64,000 nt of DNA from Geminicoccaceae bacterium (GCA_028285265.1 JANQPX010000079.1:1-64000); one strand, 5' to 3'; counted from the first letter of the stretch, positions 53,386 to 62,339 are shown. Notes: a model not told the origin generated them from the sequence alone. Made by a program: numbers and translations.

Positions 53386-53582
53386 CGCGAATCTCCCTGT
53401 CGCCAACGACCTGAACGATCGTTCGTCGCTCGTCAATCAAAACCGGTCGGCCTCTAATGACAGTGCTTTCCGGACGCGAATGGTCATGATGTGGCTGTCG
53501 GCATTCACGTTTTGACCTCGCTGAAACCGATACGCGCGTCTCGACGGCGTGGATCCTTTTCCATCGAGAAAGCGTTGATCGG

Positions 53583-53610
53583 TTGACGGCACATCAGATA
53601 CCGCTTAAAT
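53583..53610 (+). promoter_or_regulatory. Promoter of tRNA-Leu
   Basis: TTGACG at 53583-53588, a 16-base spacer and TTAAAT at 53605-53610. Transcription would begin about 10 bases before the mature tRNA end. Confidence 0.65.
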
Positions 53611-53626
53611 CCCCGGAGAAGTTCAA

Positions 53627-53713
53627 GCCCAGGTGGCGGAATTGGTAGACGCACTAGCTTCAGGTGCTAGCGGTCGTATGGCCGTGGAGGTTCGAGTCCT
53701 CTCCTGGGCACCA
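53627..53713 (+). tRNA. tRNA-Leu (anticodon CAG)
   Basis: 87 bases including an encoded CCA. The acceptor arms GCCCAGG (53627-53633) and CCTGGGC (53703-53709) pair perfectly, followed by discriminator A and CCA. The anticodon arm is CTAGC-TTCAGGT-GCTAG, giving anticodon CAG. GGTTCGAGTCC is the T arm, and the long variable arm (GGTCGTATGGCC) marks a class II tRNA. The gene reads CUG codons. Confidence 0.97.
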
Positions 53714-53849
53714 TTTCTATTCCGGACAAAGATAACAAGATGATGGTTGACGTATTGTTAACCAAGATTGCGTTAGTTTTGCCGGACCATTGATGGTGAT
53801 GACATGCGCTCAGCGGAATAGCTGGCGCAGCCAGCCAGAGCGGACAGGC

Positions 53850-54464
53850 ATGACGATTGCGTATCACGTTGACGATTTGCCAGCCAACATCGATCTCGGC
53901 AACATCGTTGCCATCGATACGGAGACCCTTGGGCTCAACCCTTCTCGGGATCGTCTTTGCGTCGTTCAGATGTCGGCGGGCGACGGGCATTGTCACGTCG
54001 TTCATTTCCCCAAAGATCATTACAATGCGCCCAACCTGGTGCGCATGCTCAACGATCAAAATGTCCTGAAAATCTTCCATTTCGCGCGGTTTGATCTCGC
54101 GGTCCTCAACCACTATCTCGGTGCCGATTGTCGCCCCGTATACTGCACAAAAATTGCGTCGAAAATCGCCCGGACCTATACGGATCGGCACGGCCTAAAA
54201 GAACTTTGCCAAGAACTCTTGGGCATTGATCTTTCGAAACAGATGCAGAGTTCAGATTGGGGCGCGCCTTCATTGAGCGAAGCCCAGCTTGCCTACGCGT
54301 CCCATGATGTCCTTCATCTCCATGCGTTGCGCGAGCGCCTTGATCAGATGTTGTCCAGGGAAGGACGTGATCAGCTCTTGCAGCCCTGTTTTGATTTTCT
54401 TCCGCACCGAGCCGTTCTCGATCTGGCCGGCTGGGGGGCAACCGATATTTTTGCCCATTCATGA
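53850..54464 (+). CDS. rnd: Ribonuclease D-type 3'-5' exonuclease (short form)
   Basis: 204 residues of the DEDDy fold: VAIDTETLGLNP (first Asp/Glu), IFHFARFDLAVL and YASHDVLHLHALRE hold the catalytic acids and Tyr. It lacks the C-terminal HRDC domains of E. coli RNase D (375 residues), as do most short alphaproteobacterial forms. It would trim tRNA and other RNA 3' ends. ATG at 53850 is chosen because the fold starts directly after it. It is located 136 bases downstream of the tRNA, before kdsD. Confidence 0.9.
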   Translation: MTIAYHVDDLPANIDLGNIVAIDTETLGLNPSRDRLCVVQMSAGDGHCHVVHFPKDHYNAPNLVRMLNDQNVLKIFHFARFDLAVLNHYLGADCRPVYCTKIASKIARTYTDRHGLKELCQELLGIDLSKQMQSSDWGAPSLSEAQLAYASHDVLHLHALRERLDQMLSREGRDQLLQPCFDFLPHRAVLDLAGWGATDIFAHS

Positions 54465-54594
54465 GGAAAGATCGCTCGGCTTCGTCGCCCTATGCCTCGG
54501 GACAGCCGTCATTGACCCGCCGCATTTGGGATGATCAGATAGATCAGATGGCAAGTAGGATAGGTTGGATCTGGAAGAGGGTGTGACCTCGACG

Positions 54595-55599
54595 ATGAGC
54601 GCCTTGCCGAGAACCGATCTCGACGTTGCGGGGAGTGCGGCCTTTAACTCCGTTGAAACCGGACGATGCGTGCTGCGTATCGAGGCCGATGCTCTCGGCG
54701 CGATGGCAGAGGCGCTCGATGAGACCTTCGCTGTCGCTGTCGACCGGATCGCAGCGATTAGGGGCCGGGTGATCGTCACGGGTATGGGCAAGAGTGGTCA
54801 TATCGGGCGAAAGATTGCGGCGACCTTTGCGTCGACCGGAACGCCGGCGCTTTTCGTCCATCCTGCCGAAGCGAGCCATGGCGATCTCGGCATGATCACA
54901 TCTGATGATCTCGTTTTGGCACTGTCGAACTCCGGTGAAACCCCCGAGCTTGCCGATATTGTTGGCTATTGCCGTCGTTTCGCCATTCCCTTGGTCGTGA
55001 TTGTCGGGCGTGTGGCGAGCGCGCTCGCTCAAGCCGCTGATGTCGTTCTTTTGCTGCCTGATCGGCCAGAAGCCTGTCCGATGGGCCTTGCGCCGACCAC
55101 GTCGACGACGGTGACGCTTGCCCTTGCTGATGCGCTTGCGATCGCACTCTTGAAGAAAAAAGGCTTCGATGCGCAGGGATTTGGCGTGTTTCATCCCGGC
55201 GGCAAGCTGGGCAAGAAGCTGATCAAGGTTGAACAGCTAATGCATCGAGACGAGGCGCTGCCGCTCGTCGATCTCGATACGTCGACGGCCGACGTGATCC
55301 TTGAGATGACGGCGAAGCGCCTCGGCTGTGTCGGTGTGCTCGACTCGGCAGGCCAGCTTTCCGGCATTATCACGGATGGCGATCTGCGGCGGCATATGTC
55401 GTCCGATCTTCTCAGCCTGCCAGCCGTCGACATCATGACCTCGTCGCCGCGGACGATCGGCGCCGACGCCTTGGCGGTTGAGGCCCTTGCCGTGATGAAT
55501 CAGCCGGACCGGCCGATCACGGTGATGTTCGTCATTGACGACTTCCGGCCGATCGGCATCCTGCACGTGCACGATTGTCTTCGGGCGGGTGTGGCATGA
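54595..55599 (+). CDS. kdsD: Arabinose-5-phosphate isomerase (KpsF/GutQ family)
   Basis: About 334 residues: a SIS sugar-isomerase domain (GRVIVTGMGKSGHIGRKIAATFASTGTPALFVHPAEASHGDLGMI) and two CBS domains from about residue 215. It converts ribulose-5-phosphate to arabinose-5-phosphate for Kdo, a core lipopolysaccharide sugar. The start is uncertain; ATG 54595 is used, with a GTG at 54583 and a TTG at 54565 possible. It overlaps lptC by four bases and heads the LPS export operon. Confidence 0.93.
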   Translation: MSALPRTDLDVAGSAAFNSVETGRCVLRIEADALGAMAEALDETFAVAVDRIAAIRGRVIVTGMGKSGHIGRKIAATFASTGTPALFVHPAEASHGDLGMITSDDLVLALSNSGETPELADIVGYCRRFAIPLVVIVGRVASALAQAADVVLLLPDRPEACPMGLAPTTSTTVTLALADALAIALLKKKGFDAQGFGVFHPGGKLGKKLIKVEQLMHRDEALPLVDLDTSTADVILEMTAKRLGCVGVLDSAGQLSGIITDGDLRRHMSSDLLSLPAVDIMTSSPRTIGADALAVEALAVMNQPDRPITVMFVIDDFRPIGILHVHDCLRAGVA

Positions 55600-56258
55600 T
55601 GAAGCGCTCGACCAGCCCACCGAGGCCAGCGGCGACTCTCGGCGGGCGCTACAGTCGACGTGTCGATCGACTACGCTTTGTCTTGCCTGCGATCGCTCTC
55701 TTGCTCCTTGCCGTGGTGATGGCCTGGCCTTGGCTGGTGGGCGGCTACGGTGGGCTGATTGTTCCGGCGTTCAAGAATGCTGCTGAGCATGTTAGCGACG
55801 CCATGCGCATGACCAATCCGCGCTATGTCGGCAAGACCGAATCCGCAAAGCCCTACGAGGTGACGGCCTCATCGGCTTTCCTCGATCCGACGGACCCCAA
55901 CCGTATTCATCTCGACCAGTTATTTGCCACGTTTGAGGACGGAGAAACGTCTCAGGACGAGGGACCGTCATCGCGTATCAATCTGCGGGCCAATGAAGGC
56001 ATCTATATGCGTGGGCAAAACAGACTGGAGCTTGAAGGAGCCCTCGAGCTGGTATTTGGTGACGGCTATCGCTTCAATACGGAGAGTGCCGAGGTCGATC
56101 TTGAGCTCGGTCATGTCGTCGGTCCGGAACCGGTGACCGGCAATGGGCCAACAGGGACACTTGCGGCGGATCGTTTTGATATCGAGGATGGTGGTAAGCG
56201 CCTGCGATTCGAGGGGCGAGTTCACATGACGATTTTGCCCTTGGAGCCTCAGACATGA
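55596..56258 (+). CDS. lptC: LPS export protein LptC
   Basis: About 220 residues. One N-terminal transmembrane helix (ALLLLAVVMAWPWLV) is followed by a periplasmic beta-jellyroll with KPYEVTASSAFLDPTDPNRIHLDQL. LptC connects the LptBFG transporter to the LptA bridge. The start ATG overlaps the kdsD stop (ATGA), and its stop overlaps lptA similarly. The position between kdsD and lptA confirms the call. Confidence 0.9.
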   Translation: MMKRSTSPPRPAATLGGRYSRRVDRLRFVLPAIALLLLAVVMAWPWLVGGYGGLIVPAFKNAAEHVSDAMRMTNPRYVGKTESAKPYEVTASSAFLDPTDPNRIHLDQLFATFEDGETSQDEGPSSRINLRANEGIYMRGQNRLELEGALELVFGDGYRFNTESAEVDLELGHVVGPEPVTGNGPTGTLAADRFDIEDGGKRLRFEGRVHMTILPLEPQT

Positions 56259-56854
56259 TGCTCCGTCTTTGTGTGGCCGCGTTTTTGCGGGCATTGCCGA
56301 TGATCGCGCTCACGTCGGGGGCTGCGTTTGCACAGTCGCTCGATCACGATTCCAGTCAACCCATTGAGATCTCGGCGGACAGCCTTGAGGTCGAGCAGGA
56401 GCAGCAAGTCGCAACCTTCGCAGGCAATGTCGATGCCGTTCAGGGCGATCTGGTCCTGAGCGCCGACAAATTGCGCGTGCATTATGAGGGAAAGGACAGT
56501 GCCGTTGGGATCGCAGCCGGGAGTGGCAATCGTATCCGTCGTATCGACGCAGAGGGAAACGTGATCATTGCTTCACCCGAGGAAACAGCTGAGGGGAAGC
56601 AGGGAACCTATGACGTTCGCGGCAAACTTGTGGTTCTCGAAGGTGAGGTCGTCTTGACCCGGGGCGAGAATGTGATTCGTGGCGAACGGTTGGTGATGGA
56701 TCTCGTCAGCGGCAAATCGCGCATTGTCGGCACCGAGACAACCGTTGCAGATGGCAGCGAGGCTAGCCCCGGAGGACGTGTGCGCGCATTGTTTACACCG
56801 AATGCTGATGAAAATGACGAAAGTCCGCCGCGTCCTGAGGCGCGCCCACAATGA
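56255..56854 (+). CDS. lptA: LPS transport periplasmic protein LptA
   Basis: 199 residues with signal peptide (RLCVAAFLRALPMIALTSGAAFAQS) and the OstA-type repeat fold: PIEISADSLEVEQEQQVATFAGNV, VLSADKLRVHYEG and YDVRGKLVVLEGEVVLTRG. LptA polymers form the bridge carrying LPS across the periplasm. It overlaps both lptC and lptB by four bases. Confidence 0.94.
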   Translation: MMLRLCVAAFLRALPMIALTSGAAFAQSLDHDSSQPIEISADSLEVEQEQQVATFAGNVDAVQGDLVLSADKLRVHYEGKDSAVGIAAGSGNRIRRIDAEGNVIIASPEETAEGKQGTYDVRGKLVVLEGEVVLTRGENVIRGERLVMDLVSGKSRIVGTETTVADGSEASPGGRVRALFTPNADENDESPPRPEARPQ

Positions 56855-57642
56855 CGCTGCCAACCTCTGAAGTGAGCGATAGTTCGTCTGATCATATGGG
56901 CCCAAGACTTGTGGCCGAGGCCAAGGGGCTTGTTGCGAGCAATCTAGGCAAGCAGTTCAAGCAGCGTCCGGTCTTGCGGGACGTCAGCTTGCATGTGAGG
57001 CGTGGCGAGGCGGTTGGCCTGCTCGGGCCGAATGGTGCCGGCAAAACCACGTGCTTCTACATCATCACCGGCCTACTGCAGCCGGACTACGGGTCGATCA
57101 GCCTCGATGGCGGCGATATTACCGGTCTGCCGATGTATCGAAGGGCGCGTTTGGGCATCGGCTATCTGCCCCAAGAGGCATCGATTTTTCGTGGGCTTTC
57201 GGTCGAAGCCAATATCCGTGCAGTCCTCGAAGTGGCCGAACCTCTGCGGAGCAAGCGAGAGTCCAAATTGGATGAGCTCTTAGCAGAATTTTCGTTGACC
57301 CATCTTCGGCGCGCGCCTGCGCTAGCGCTCTCCGGCGGTGAGCGACGACGGGTCGAAATTGCCCGAGCCCTTGCCTCCGATCCCAGCTTCATGCTGCTGG
57401 ACGAACCACTTGCCGGCATCGATCCAATCAATGTCGCTGAGATCCGCGATTTGGTTGGTCATCTCAAGGATCGCGGCCTTGGCGTACTTATTACCGATCA
57501 TAATGTGCGAGATACACTAGATCTTATTGATCGAGCCTACATACTTCATGAAGGACATGTGTTGATGGAGGGGGCTCCCGACAAGATCGTCGCTGATGAA
57601 GGCGTTCGCCGCGTCTACCTCGGAGAGCGATTTAGCCTCTAG
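56851..57642 (+). CDS. lptB: LPS export ABC transporter ATP-binding protein LptB
   Basis: 263 residues; E. coli LptB has 241, the excess being an N-terminal extension of about 25. Walker A is LLGPNGAGKTT, Q-loop GYLPQEASIFRGLS, signature ALSGGERRRVEIARALA, Walker B FMLLDEPLAGIDP, H-loop ITDHNVRDTLDL. It powers LPS extraction from the inner membrane together with LptF/G, which are not in the window. It overlaps lptA and precedes rpoN by about 180 bases. Confidence 0.97.
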   Translation: MTLPTSEVSDSSSDHMGPRLVAEAKGLVASNLGKQFKQRPVLRDVSLHVRRGEAVGLLGPNGAGKTTCFYIITGLLQPDYGSISLDGGDITGLPMYRRARLGIGYLPQEASIFRGLSVEANIRAVLEVAEPLRSKRESKLDELLAEFSLTHLRRAPALALSGGERRRVEIARALASDPSFMLLDEPLAGIDPINVAEIRDLVGHLKDRGLGVLITDHNVRDTLDLIDRAYILHEGHVLMEGAPDKIVADEGVRRVYLGERFSL

Positions 57643-57821
57643 CGGCCATGATCTGAAGGATGCTGTCTTATAAGGTATGTGATGCCGGGGATTCTGCTCA
57701 ATTGTCGTGGGGGCAAGTTGATGTATCGGGCACGGAGGTGTGACTGTCGTGCCCGGAGCGCGTGCGCCATGTCGACTGAGGGTATTCGCCGGCGACGGAT
57801 AGGCGATAGGTAGCCGCCCGG

Positions 57822-59357
57822 ATGTCCGTCTCACTCCGTCTCGATATACGACAAAGCCAAAGCCTTGTGATGACGCCGCAGCTGCAGCAGGCGATTAAGC
57901 TGTTGCAGCTCGGCAATCTTGACCTCGCGGCCTATGTGGAACAGGAGCTTGAGCAGAACCCGTTTTTGGAAAAGCGGGAGGAATCAACCGACAAGGATCC
58001 AGTTCGGGAATCGTCCGATCAACCCAACGCCTTGACCGGCGATGACGGTACCAATCAGCTCAGCGGGTCGCCAGATTTTGTGACCGATACGCAAACCAGC
58101 GGCGAGGGCTGGTCGGGGTCAAGCGAGGACGGCTGGCAGGAGTCGGAGCGTGAACCGCCTCTCCAGGGGGTCGAGACGCAGTCGATCAGCGACAGTTTTG
58201 GTTATGTTGGCCGCGGAGGTTCGATGGCGTTCGACGATGAGATCGATAGCCTTGAAAACCGGGCAAGCCGTCCCCAGACCTTGCGCGATCATCTGCTCGA
58301 TCAGATCCATCTGTCCACCGTAGATGGCCCCGAGCGTTTGATTGCCCATCATCTGATCGATTTGGTCGATGATGATGGCTATTTGCGCGGCGATCTCGAT
58401 GATGTCACGTCATTGACAGGGTGCGATTCCGACATGGCGGAAGCCGTGCTTGCGAAGCTTCAGCAATGTGATCCGTCGGGTGTTTGCGCGCGATCATTGA
58501 AAGAATGCTTGGCGCTTCAACTCCGGGACCTCGGCCGGTTCGATCCGGCGATGGAGGCGCTTCTCGACAATCTCGAATTGCTTGCCAAGGCTGAAATCGG
58601 CCAGTTGCACAAGATCTGCGGTGTGCTTGCGGACGACATTCCCGAGATGATCGCGGAAATTAAGGCGCTCAACCCCAAACCGGGGCAGGGTTTTGCCGAA
58701 CAGCCCATCGACGCCGTCGTCCCCGACATCTTTATCCTGCCCACGCCCAGCGGCTGGCGCGTGGAGCTAAACACGGCAACGTTACCGAAACTGATCGTCA
58801 ATAACGAATATCATACTCAGGTACGCAAAGACGCCGAGGACGCCAGAGCTAAAGAGTATGTGAACGAGCGAATTCAATCCGCAAATTGGCTGATCAAGGC
58901 ATTGGATCAGCGTGCGCGGACGGTGCTCAAGGTCACGGAAGCCGTGGTTGAGCGACAGGGCGACTTTCTGACCTTTGGTGTCAGCCATTTAAAGCCACTA
59001 GTCCTGCGCGATATCGCTGAGGCCATCGAGATGCATGAAAGCACCGTCTCGCGCGCGACAGCTGACAAATTTGTTGCCACGCCTCGAGGTACCTATCCTT
59101 TTAAGTACTTTTTTTCCAATGCGTTACCATCAGCCGACGGTGAAGGAGGTCATGCTGCCGAAGCGATCCGGCAGAAGATAAAGGAGCTGATCGACGGCGA
59201 GAGACCCGATGAGGTGCTCTCCGATGATCAAGTCGTGACTCTATTGCGCGCGCAAGGCGTGTCAATTGCACGAAGGACGGTCGCAAAATATCGCGAATCG
59301 CTATCAATTCCTTCATCAGTTCAGCGTAGAAGGGAAAAATCTTTAAAGCTTGCGTAA
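57822..59357 (+). CDS. rpoN: RNA polymerase sigma-54 factor
   Basis: 511 residues. Region I RLDIRQSQSLVMTPQLQQAIKLLQLGNLDL is intact and Gln-rich, the acidic region II is well developed, and the C-terminal RpoN box ARRTVAKYRESLSIP is conserved. It binds -24/-12 promoters and needs an AAA+ activator with a GAFTGA loop, a motif altered in the PrsR-like protein of this window. The gene is between lptB and ptsN, the usual place, but the hpf gene normally following it is missing. Confidence 0.97.
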   Translation: MSVSLRLDIRQSQSLVMTPQLQQAIKLLQLGNLDLAAYVEQELEQNPFLEKREESTDKDPVRESSDQPNALTGDDGTNQLSGSPDFVTDTQTSGEGWSGSSEDGWQESEREPPLQGVETQSISDSFGYVGRGGSMAFDDEIDSLENRASRPQTLRDHLLDQIHLSTVDGPERLIAHHLIDLVDDDGYLRGDLDDVTSLTGCDSDMAEAVLAKLQQCDPSGVCARSLKECLALQLRDLGRFDPAMEALLDNLELLAKAEIGQLHKICGVLADDIPEMIAEIKALNPKPGQGFAEQPIDAVVPDIFILPTPSGWRVELNTATLPKLIVNNEYHTQVRKDAEDARAKEYVNERIQSANWLIKALDQRARTVLKVTEAVVERQGDFLTFGVSHLKPLVLRDIAEAIEMHESTVSRATADKFVATPRGTYPFKYFFSNALPSADGEGGHAAEAIRQKIKELIDGERPDEVLSDDQVVTLLRAQGVSIARRTVAKYRESLSIPSSVQRRREKSLKLA

Positions 59358-59660
59358 AGGACACTTTCACTCCATTTTCGCGGTGGAATAAAAACGGGGT
59401 TAGAGGGGAGATTTTGATCATGGACGTCATCAACCGTTGCATCTATCTCTGTTCGAACCGATCTTTCAGTCCCATTTAATGCTTAGTGGACGATCATGAA
59501 CCAGCGCTGCATGCGCTCGATCAAAGGGCCCGGGACTGGAACTCCAGCGGGCGGGCTTTTCGATCCGGTGGGTGCGCCGCCGGACGGGCATATGCGGGGA
59601 TGAACGCGACGGCATCAAGACGCTGGTGCAGTCGGAACGGAGACGCAAGACGGTCCTGAT
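59358..59660 (+). other. Gap between rpoN and ptsN without hpf; contains a 19-codon frame
   Basis: About 300 bases. In most proteobacteria the ribosome hibernation factor gene hpf stands here; no remnant of it is visible in any frame. A short frame at 59420-59479 (MDVINRCIYLCSNRSFSPI) has AGGGGAG 9 bases upstream, so it could be translated, but there is no other evidence. No clear terminator for rpoN. Confidence 0.5.
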
Positions 59661-60131
59661 ATGATCGATATTGCCGATATACTCTCACCCAACGGGGTGA
59701 TCGTTGACCTGAAGGCTTGCAACAGCAAGCGTCAGGTGTTGAAAGAGCTGGCGGAACGGGCGTCCGAACTGATCGACGTCGATGCGCAGCAGCTCTTAGA
59801 AGCGCTGATGGAGCGGGAACGGCTCGGTACCACAGGTGTGGGTCACGGAATCGCTATTCCGCATGCTCGGCTTGAAAAGCTGGACAAAGTTGTGGGTTTA
59901 TTTGCCCGGCTCGACCAGCCGATCGACTTCGAAGCGCTTGACGATCAGCCCTCGGACTTAATCTTCATGCTGCTGGCGCCGAACGCGGCTGATGCCGACA
60001 GTCTGAAAGCGCTTGCGCGTGTGTCGCGCGTACTGCGCGATCGCAGCCTGCAGCAACGGCTCCGCCAGACCAAGGATGCCGATGCCATGTATCGCATGCT
60101 CACGGAAAAGCCCGAGTCTCACGCAGCGTGA
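59661..60131 (+). CDS. ptsN: PTS IIA-like nitrogen regulatory protein PtsN (EIIA-Ntr)
   Basis: 156 residues of the EIIA fructose/nitrogen type. ERERLGTTGVGHGIAIPHARLEKLDKVVGLFARL contains the phospho-accepting His in the IPHAR motif; the C-terminal LKALARVSRVLRDRSLQQRLRQTKDADAMYRML is typical. It is the output of the nitrogen PTS and regulates potassium transport and carbon storage in relatives. The genes for HPr, HPr kinase and RapZ follow directly. Confidence 0.95.
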   Translation: MIDIADILSPNGVIVDLKACNSKRQVLKELAERASELIDVDAQQLLEALMERERLGTTGVGHGIAIPHARLEKLDKVVGLFARLDQPIDFEALDDQPSDLIFMLLAPNAADADSLKALARVSRVLRDRSLQQRLRQTKDADAMYRMLTEKPESHAA

Positions 60132-60184
60132 CTCCAAGCCACTCTGCTGTCGGCCCCTAGCAAGGCTCCGGAACGTCGCAAGTC

Positions 60185-60679
60185 ATGGTCACGCAGTCGG
60201 CTCCTATTGGAAATGTCACGCTTCCAATGACGGGCGCCAACAAAAGCAATGACGCGCAGGTGATCCTGGTGCACGGTGCTGCTGTTCAGTTCGCCGGCAA
60301 AGGCGTGCTCCTACTGGGTCCGTCTGCCGTCGGGAAATCGGATCTGGCGCTTCGACTGATTGACGCCGGCGCGACATTGATCGCTGACGATCAGGTGAAG
60401 CTTGAGGTCAAAAACCAGCGCCTTGTGGCAGGCCCTCATGAGCGCCTCAAAGGGTTGATCAACCTTCGCGGAATTGGGATTTTGCGCTTGCCGTATCAAG
60501 AGGGGCCACTCGATCTCGCCGTCGACCTGGTCAGTTCTGACGCGGTGGCTGACCCTTTGCCGCCACCGGCGAATGTGTCCTGGCTCGGCGTCGACCTTCC
60601 AAAGATCGGCCTTGATCCCAAAGCGGCCTCGGCGGTTGCCCGTATCCGGACGGTGCTCGTTGCCGAGCGGGTGTTCTGA
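60185..60679 (+). CDS. hprK: HPr kinase/phosphorylase, short alphaproteobacterial form
   Basis: 164 residues, only the C-terminal kinase domain of the Gram-positive HprK (about 310). The Walker A is GPSAVGKSDLALRL, followed by LIADDQVKLEV and the HprK signature region around LINLRGIGILRLPY. It phosphorylates a Ser of HPr, which lies two genes downstream, controlling the PTS in response to metabolites. ATG at 60185 is used; ATG at 60230 is possible. Confidence 0.9.
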   Translation: MVTQSAPIGNVTLPMTGANKSNDAQVILVHGAAVQFAGKGVLLLGPSAVGKSDLALRLIDAGATLIADDQVKLEVKNQRLVAGPHERLKGLINLRGIGILRLPYQEGPLDLAVDLVSSDAVADPLPPPANVSWLGVDLPKIGLDPKAASAVARIRTVLVAERVF

Positions 60680-60692
60680 CATGGGGAAAGAC

Positions 60693-61607
60693 ATGGCAGC
60701 CGAGCGTATCCTCCTGGTCACGGGCATGGCAGGAGCTGGCCGCACAACGGCGTTAAAGGCCCTTGAGGATCTCGGTTATGAAGCCGTGGACAACTTGCCG
60801 ATATCGCTGCTCAGTGGCCTGTTTCGGCCTAGTTCTTCCGGTCCACGCAGCATTGCGATCGGAATCGATTCGCGAAGCCACGCGTTCGATCCAGATGAGT
60901 TAATCAAACGCCTTGGCGCTCGACCGACCACCAATGGGGCCGAGACCCGAATCCTATTTCTCGATTGTGACGACGACATCCTGGCTCGCCGCTTTACTGA
61001 AACCCGTCGTCGCCATCCACTGGCGCCCGACCGTTCCGTGGCGGATGGCATAACGCGCGAGCGCAACCTGATGGCGCCTCTACGTGACATAGCCGACGTC
61101 ATGCTCGATACGAGTCACCTAACGCCGGGTGAGCTGCGCCAGCTCGTCGCAGGCCACTTCGCAATCGACAGTCAGCAAAGCCTCGCAATTTCCGTGATTT
61201 CGTTCAGCTATCGAAAGGGCTTGCCAAGGGAAGCGGATCTGGTATTCGACGTTCGGTTTCTTGCAAATCCACATTACGATGATCGGTTGCGGCCCATGAC
61301 GGGAGTCGATCTGCCGGTGCAGAACTATATCGACGCTGATCCCAAGTTCCGAAAGTTACTCCAGGATCTTGAAGACTTTATGGTGCCTCTCCTGCCGGCC
61401 TATCAGCTCGAGGGGAAAAGCTATTTGACCATCGCATTTGGTTGTACCGGAGGACGTCATCGCTCGATTGCGACTGCAGAGCTCTTCGCAGAAAGGTTGC
61501 GGCAAAAGGGCTGGCCTGCGCGGATCAGGCATCGCGATACGCCAGAGGCGAATCGCTCCGCTCAGGAAAGGGCAGCGAACGAGAAGCCGGCGATGAAGGC
61601 GATATGA
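60693..61607 (+). CDS. rapZ: RNase adapter RapZ-like nucleotide-binding protein
   Basis: About 304 residues of the RapZ/YvcJ family. The P-loop reads GMAGAGRTT, where the usual Lys is Arg, a variant that I recall from alphaproteobacterial members. EDLGYEAVDNLPISLL, FLDCDDDILARRFTETRRRHPL and the C-terminal IAFGCTGGRHRSIATAELFAERL are conserved. In E. coli RapZ targets small RNAs for RNase E and controls GlmS; the alphaproteobacterial role is unclear. ATG at 60693 is preferred since GGGGA stands 6 bases upstream; ATG at 60681 is possible. Located 14 bases after hprK. Confidence 0.9.
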   Translation: MAAERILLVTGMAGAGRTTALKALEDLGYEAVDNLPISLLSGLFRPSSSGPRSIAIGIDSRSHAFDPDELIKRLGARPTTNGAETRILFLDCDDDILARRFTETRRRHPLAPDRSVADGITRERNLMAPLRDIADVMLDTSHLTPGELRQLVAGHFAIDSQQSLAISVISFSYRKGLPREADLVFDVRFLANPHYDDRLRPMTGVDLPVQNYIDADPKFRKLLQDLEDFMVPLLPAYQLEGKSYLTIAFGCTGGRHRSIATAELFAERLRQKGWPARIRHRDTPEANRSAQERAANEKPAMKAI

Positions 61608-61623
61608 TGAAGAAGCGGAGTGC

Positions 61624-62037
61624 ATGATGATTGGCCTGGTTCTCGTCACCCATGGACGACTCGCGGAAGAATTTATCGACGCGATGCAGCATGTTGCTGG
61701 CCCGCAAGAAACCATCCTCGGCATTTGCATGGGCCCGGACGATGACACGGAGGTTAGACGTCAAGACATAATGGACGCGGTTGCCGAGGTCGATACGGGA
61801 GAAGGCGTGATCGTGTTGACGGATATGTTCGGCGGAACGCCGTCCAATCTAGCGATTTCCATTATGGATAAGGCGCATATCGAGGTTATCGCTGGCGTCA
61901 ATCTTCCGATGCTGATCAAGCTTGCCAGTGTGCGCAGCACCGAGAGCCTGGAGCAAGCCGTGGTAAGCGCTCAAGAGGCTGGTAAGAAGTACATCAACGT
62001 TGCCAGCACGCTCCTTAACGTCAGTCAGGCCAAATAA
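61624..62037 (+). CDS. PTS mannose-type EIIA protein (PtsM/EIIA-Man-like)
   Basis: 137 residues of the single-domain mannose EIIA fold. The phospho-accepting His is H10 in LVTHGRLAEEF, and LTDMFGGTPSNLAISIM completes the active-site loop. There is no EIIB or membrane EIIC in the region, so it is probably regulatory, a common feature of alphaproteobacterial incomplete PTS systems. It is 5 bases before ptsH and 16 bases after rapZ. Confidence 0.92.
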   Translation: MMIGLVLVTHGRLAEEFIDAMQHVAGPQETILGICMGPDDDTEVRRQDIMDAVAEVDTGEGVIVLTDMFGGTPSNLAISIMDKAHIEVIAGVNLPMLIKLASVRSTESLEQAVVSAQEAGKKYINVASTLLNVSQAK

Positions 62038-62042
62038 GGGCG

Positions 62043-62339
62043 ATGACGACCCCGCGAGCTGCCGTTCCAGGTGAATTCCATCGCTGGGTCAAGGTGGTTA
62101 ATCAAAAGGGCCTGCATGCACGAGCCGCGCGAAAGTTTGTTCTAGCCGCCCAGCGGTTTGAATCGGATATCCATGTGGGCCATGGTGGTTTGGTGGTGCA
62201 AGCAACCTCGATTATGGGCTTGATGATGCTTGCGGCGGCTACCGGAGCCGTTCTTGAAATTGGCGCGACTGGCGACGATGCTGAGGAAGCGCTGGATGAA
62301 TTGGAGCAGCTTGTCGCCGAAGGATTTGAAGAGCCCTGA
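62043..62339 (+). CDS. ptsH: Phosphocarrier protein HPr
   Basis: 98 residues. The active site NQKGLHARAARKF has His H25, and the HprK-type regulatory Ser is S56 in ATSIMGLMML, so both phosphorylation sites exist. A ten-residue N-terminal extension is longer than in E. coli HPr (85). It passes phosphate from enzyme I (not in this window) to the two EIIA proteins encoded upstream. Confidence 0.94.
   Translation: MTTPRAAVPGEFHRWVKVVNQKGLHARAARKFVLAAQRFESDIHVGHGGLVVQATSIMGLMMLAAATGAVLEIGATGDDAEEALDELEQLVAEGFEEP

Noticed and set aside
53627..53713. tRNA-Leu as attachment site of an integrated element
   Set aside because: The flanking genes are conserved core genes; there is no integrase and no repeated 3' end of the tRNA in the vicinity.
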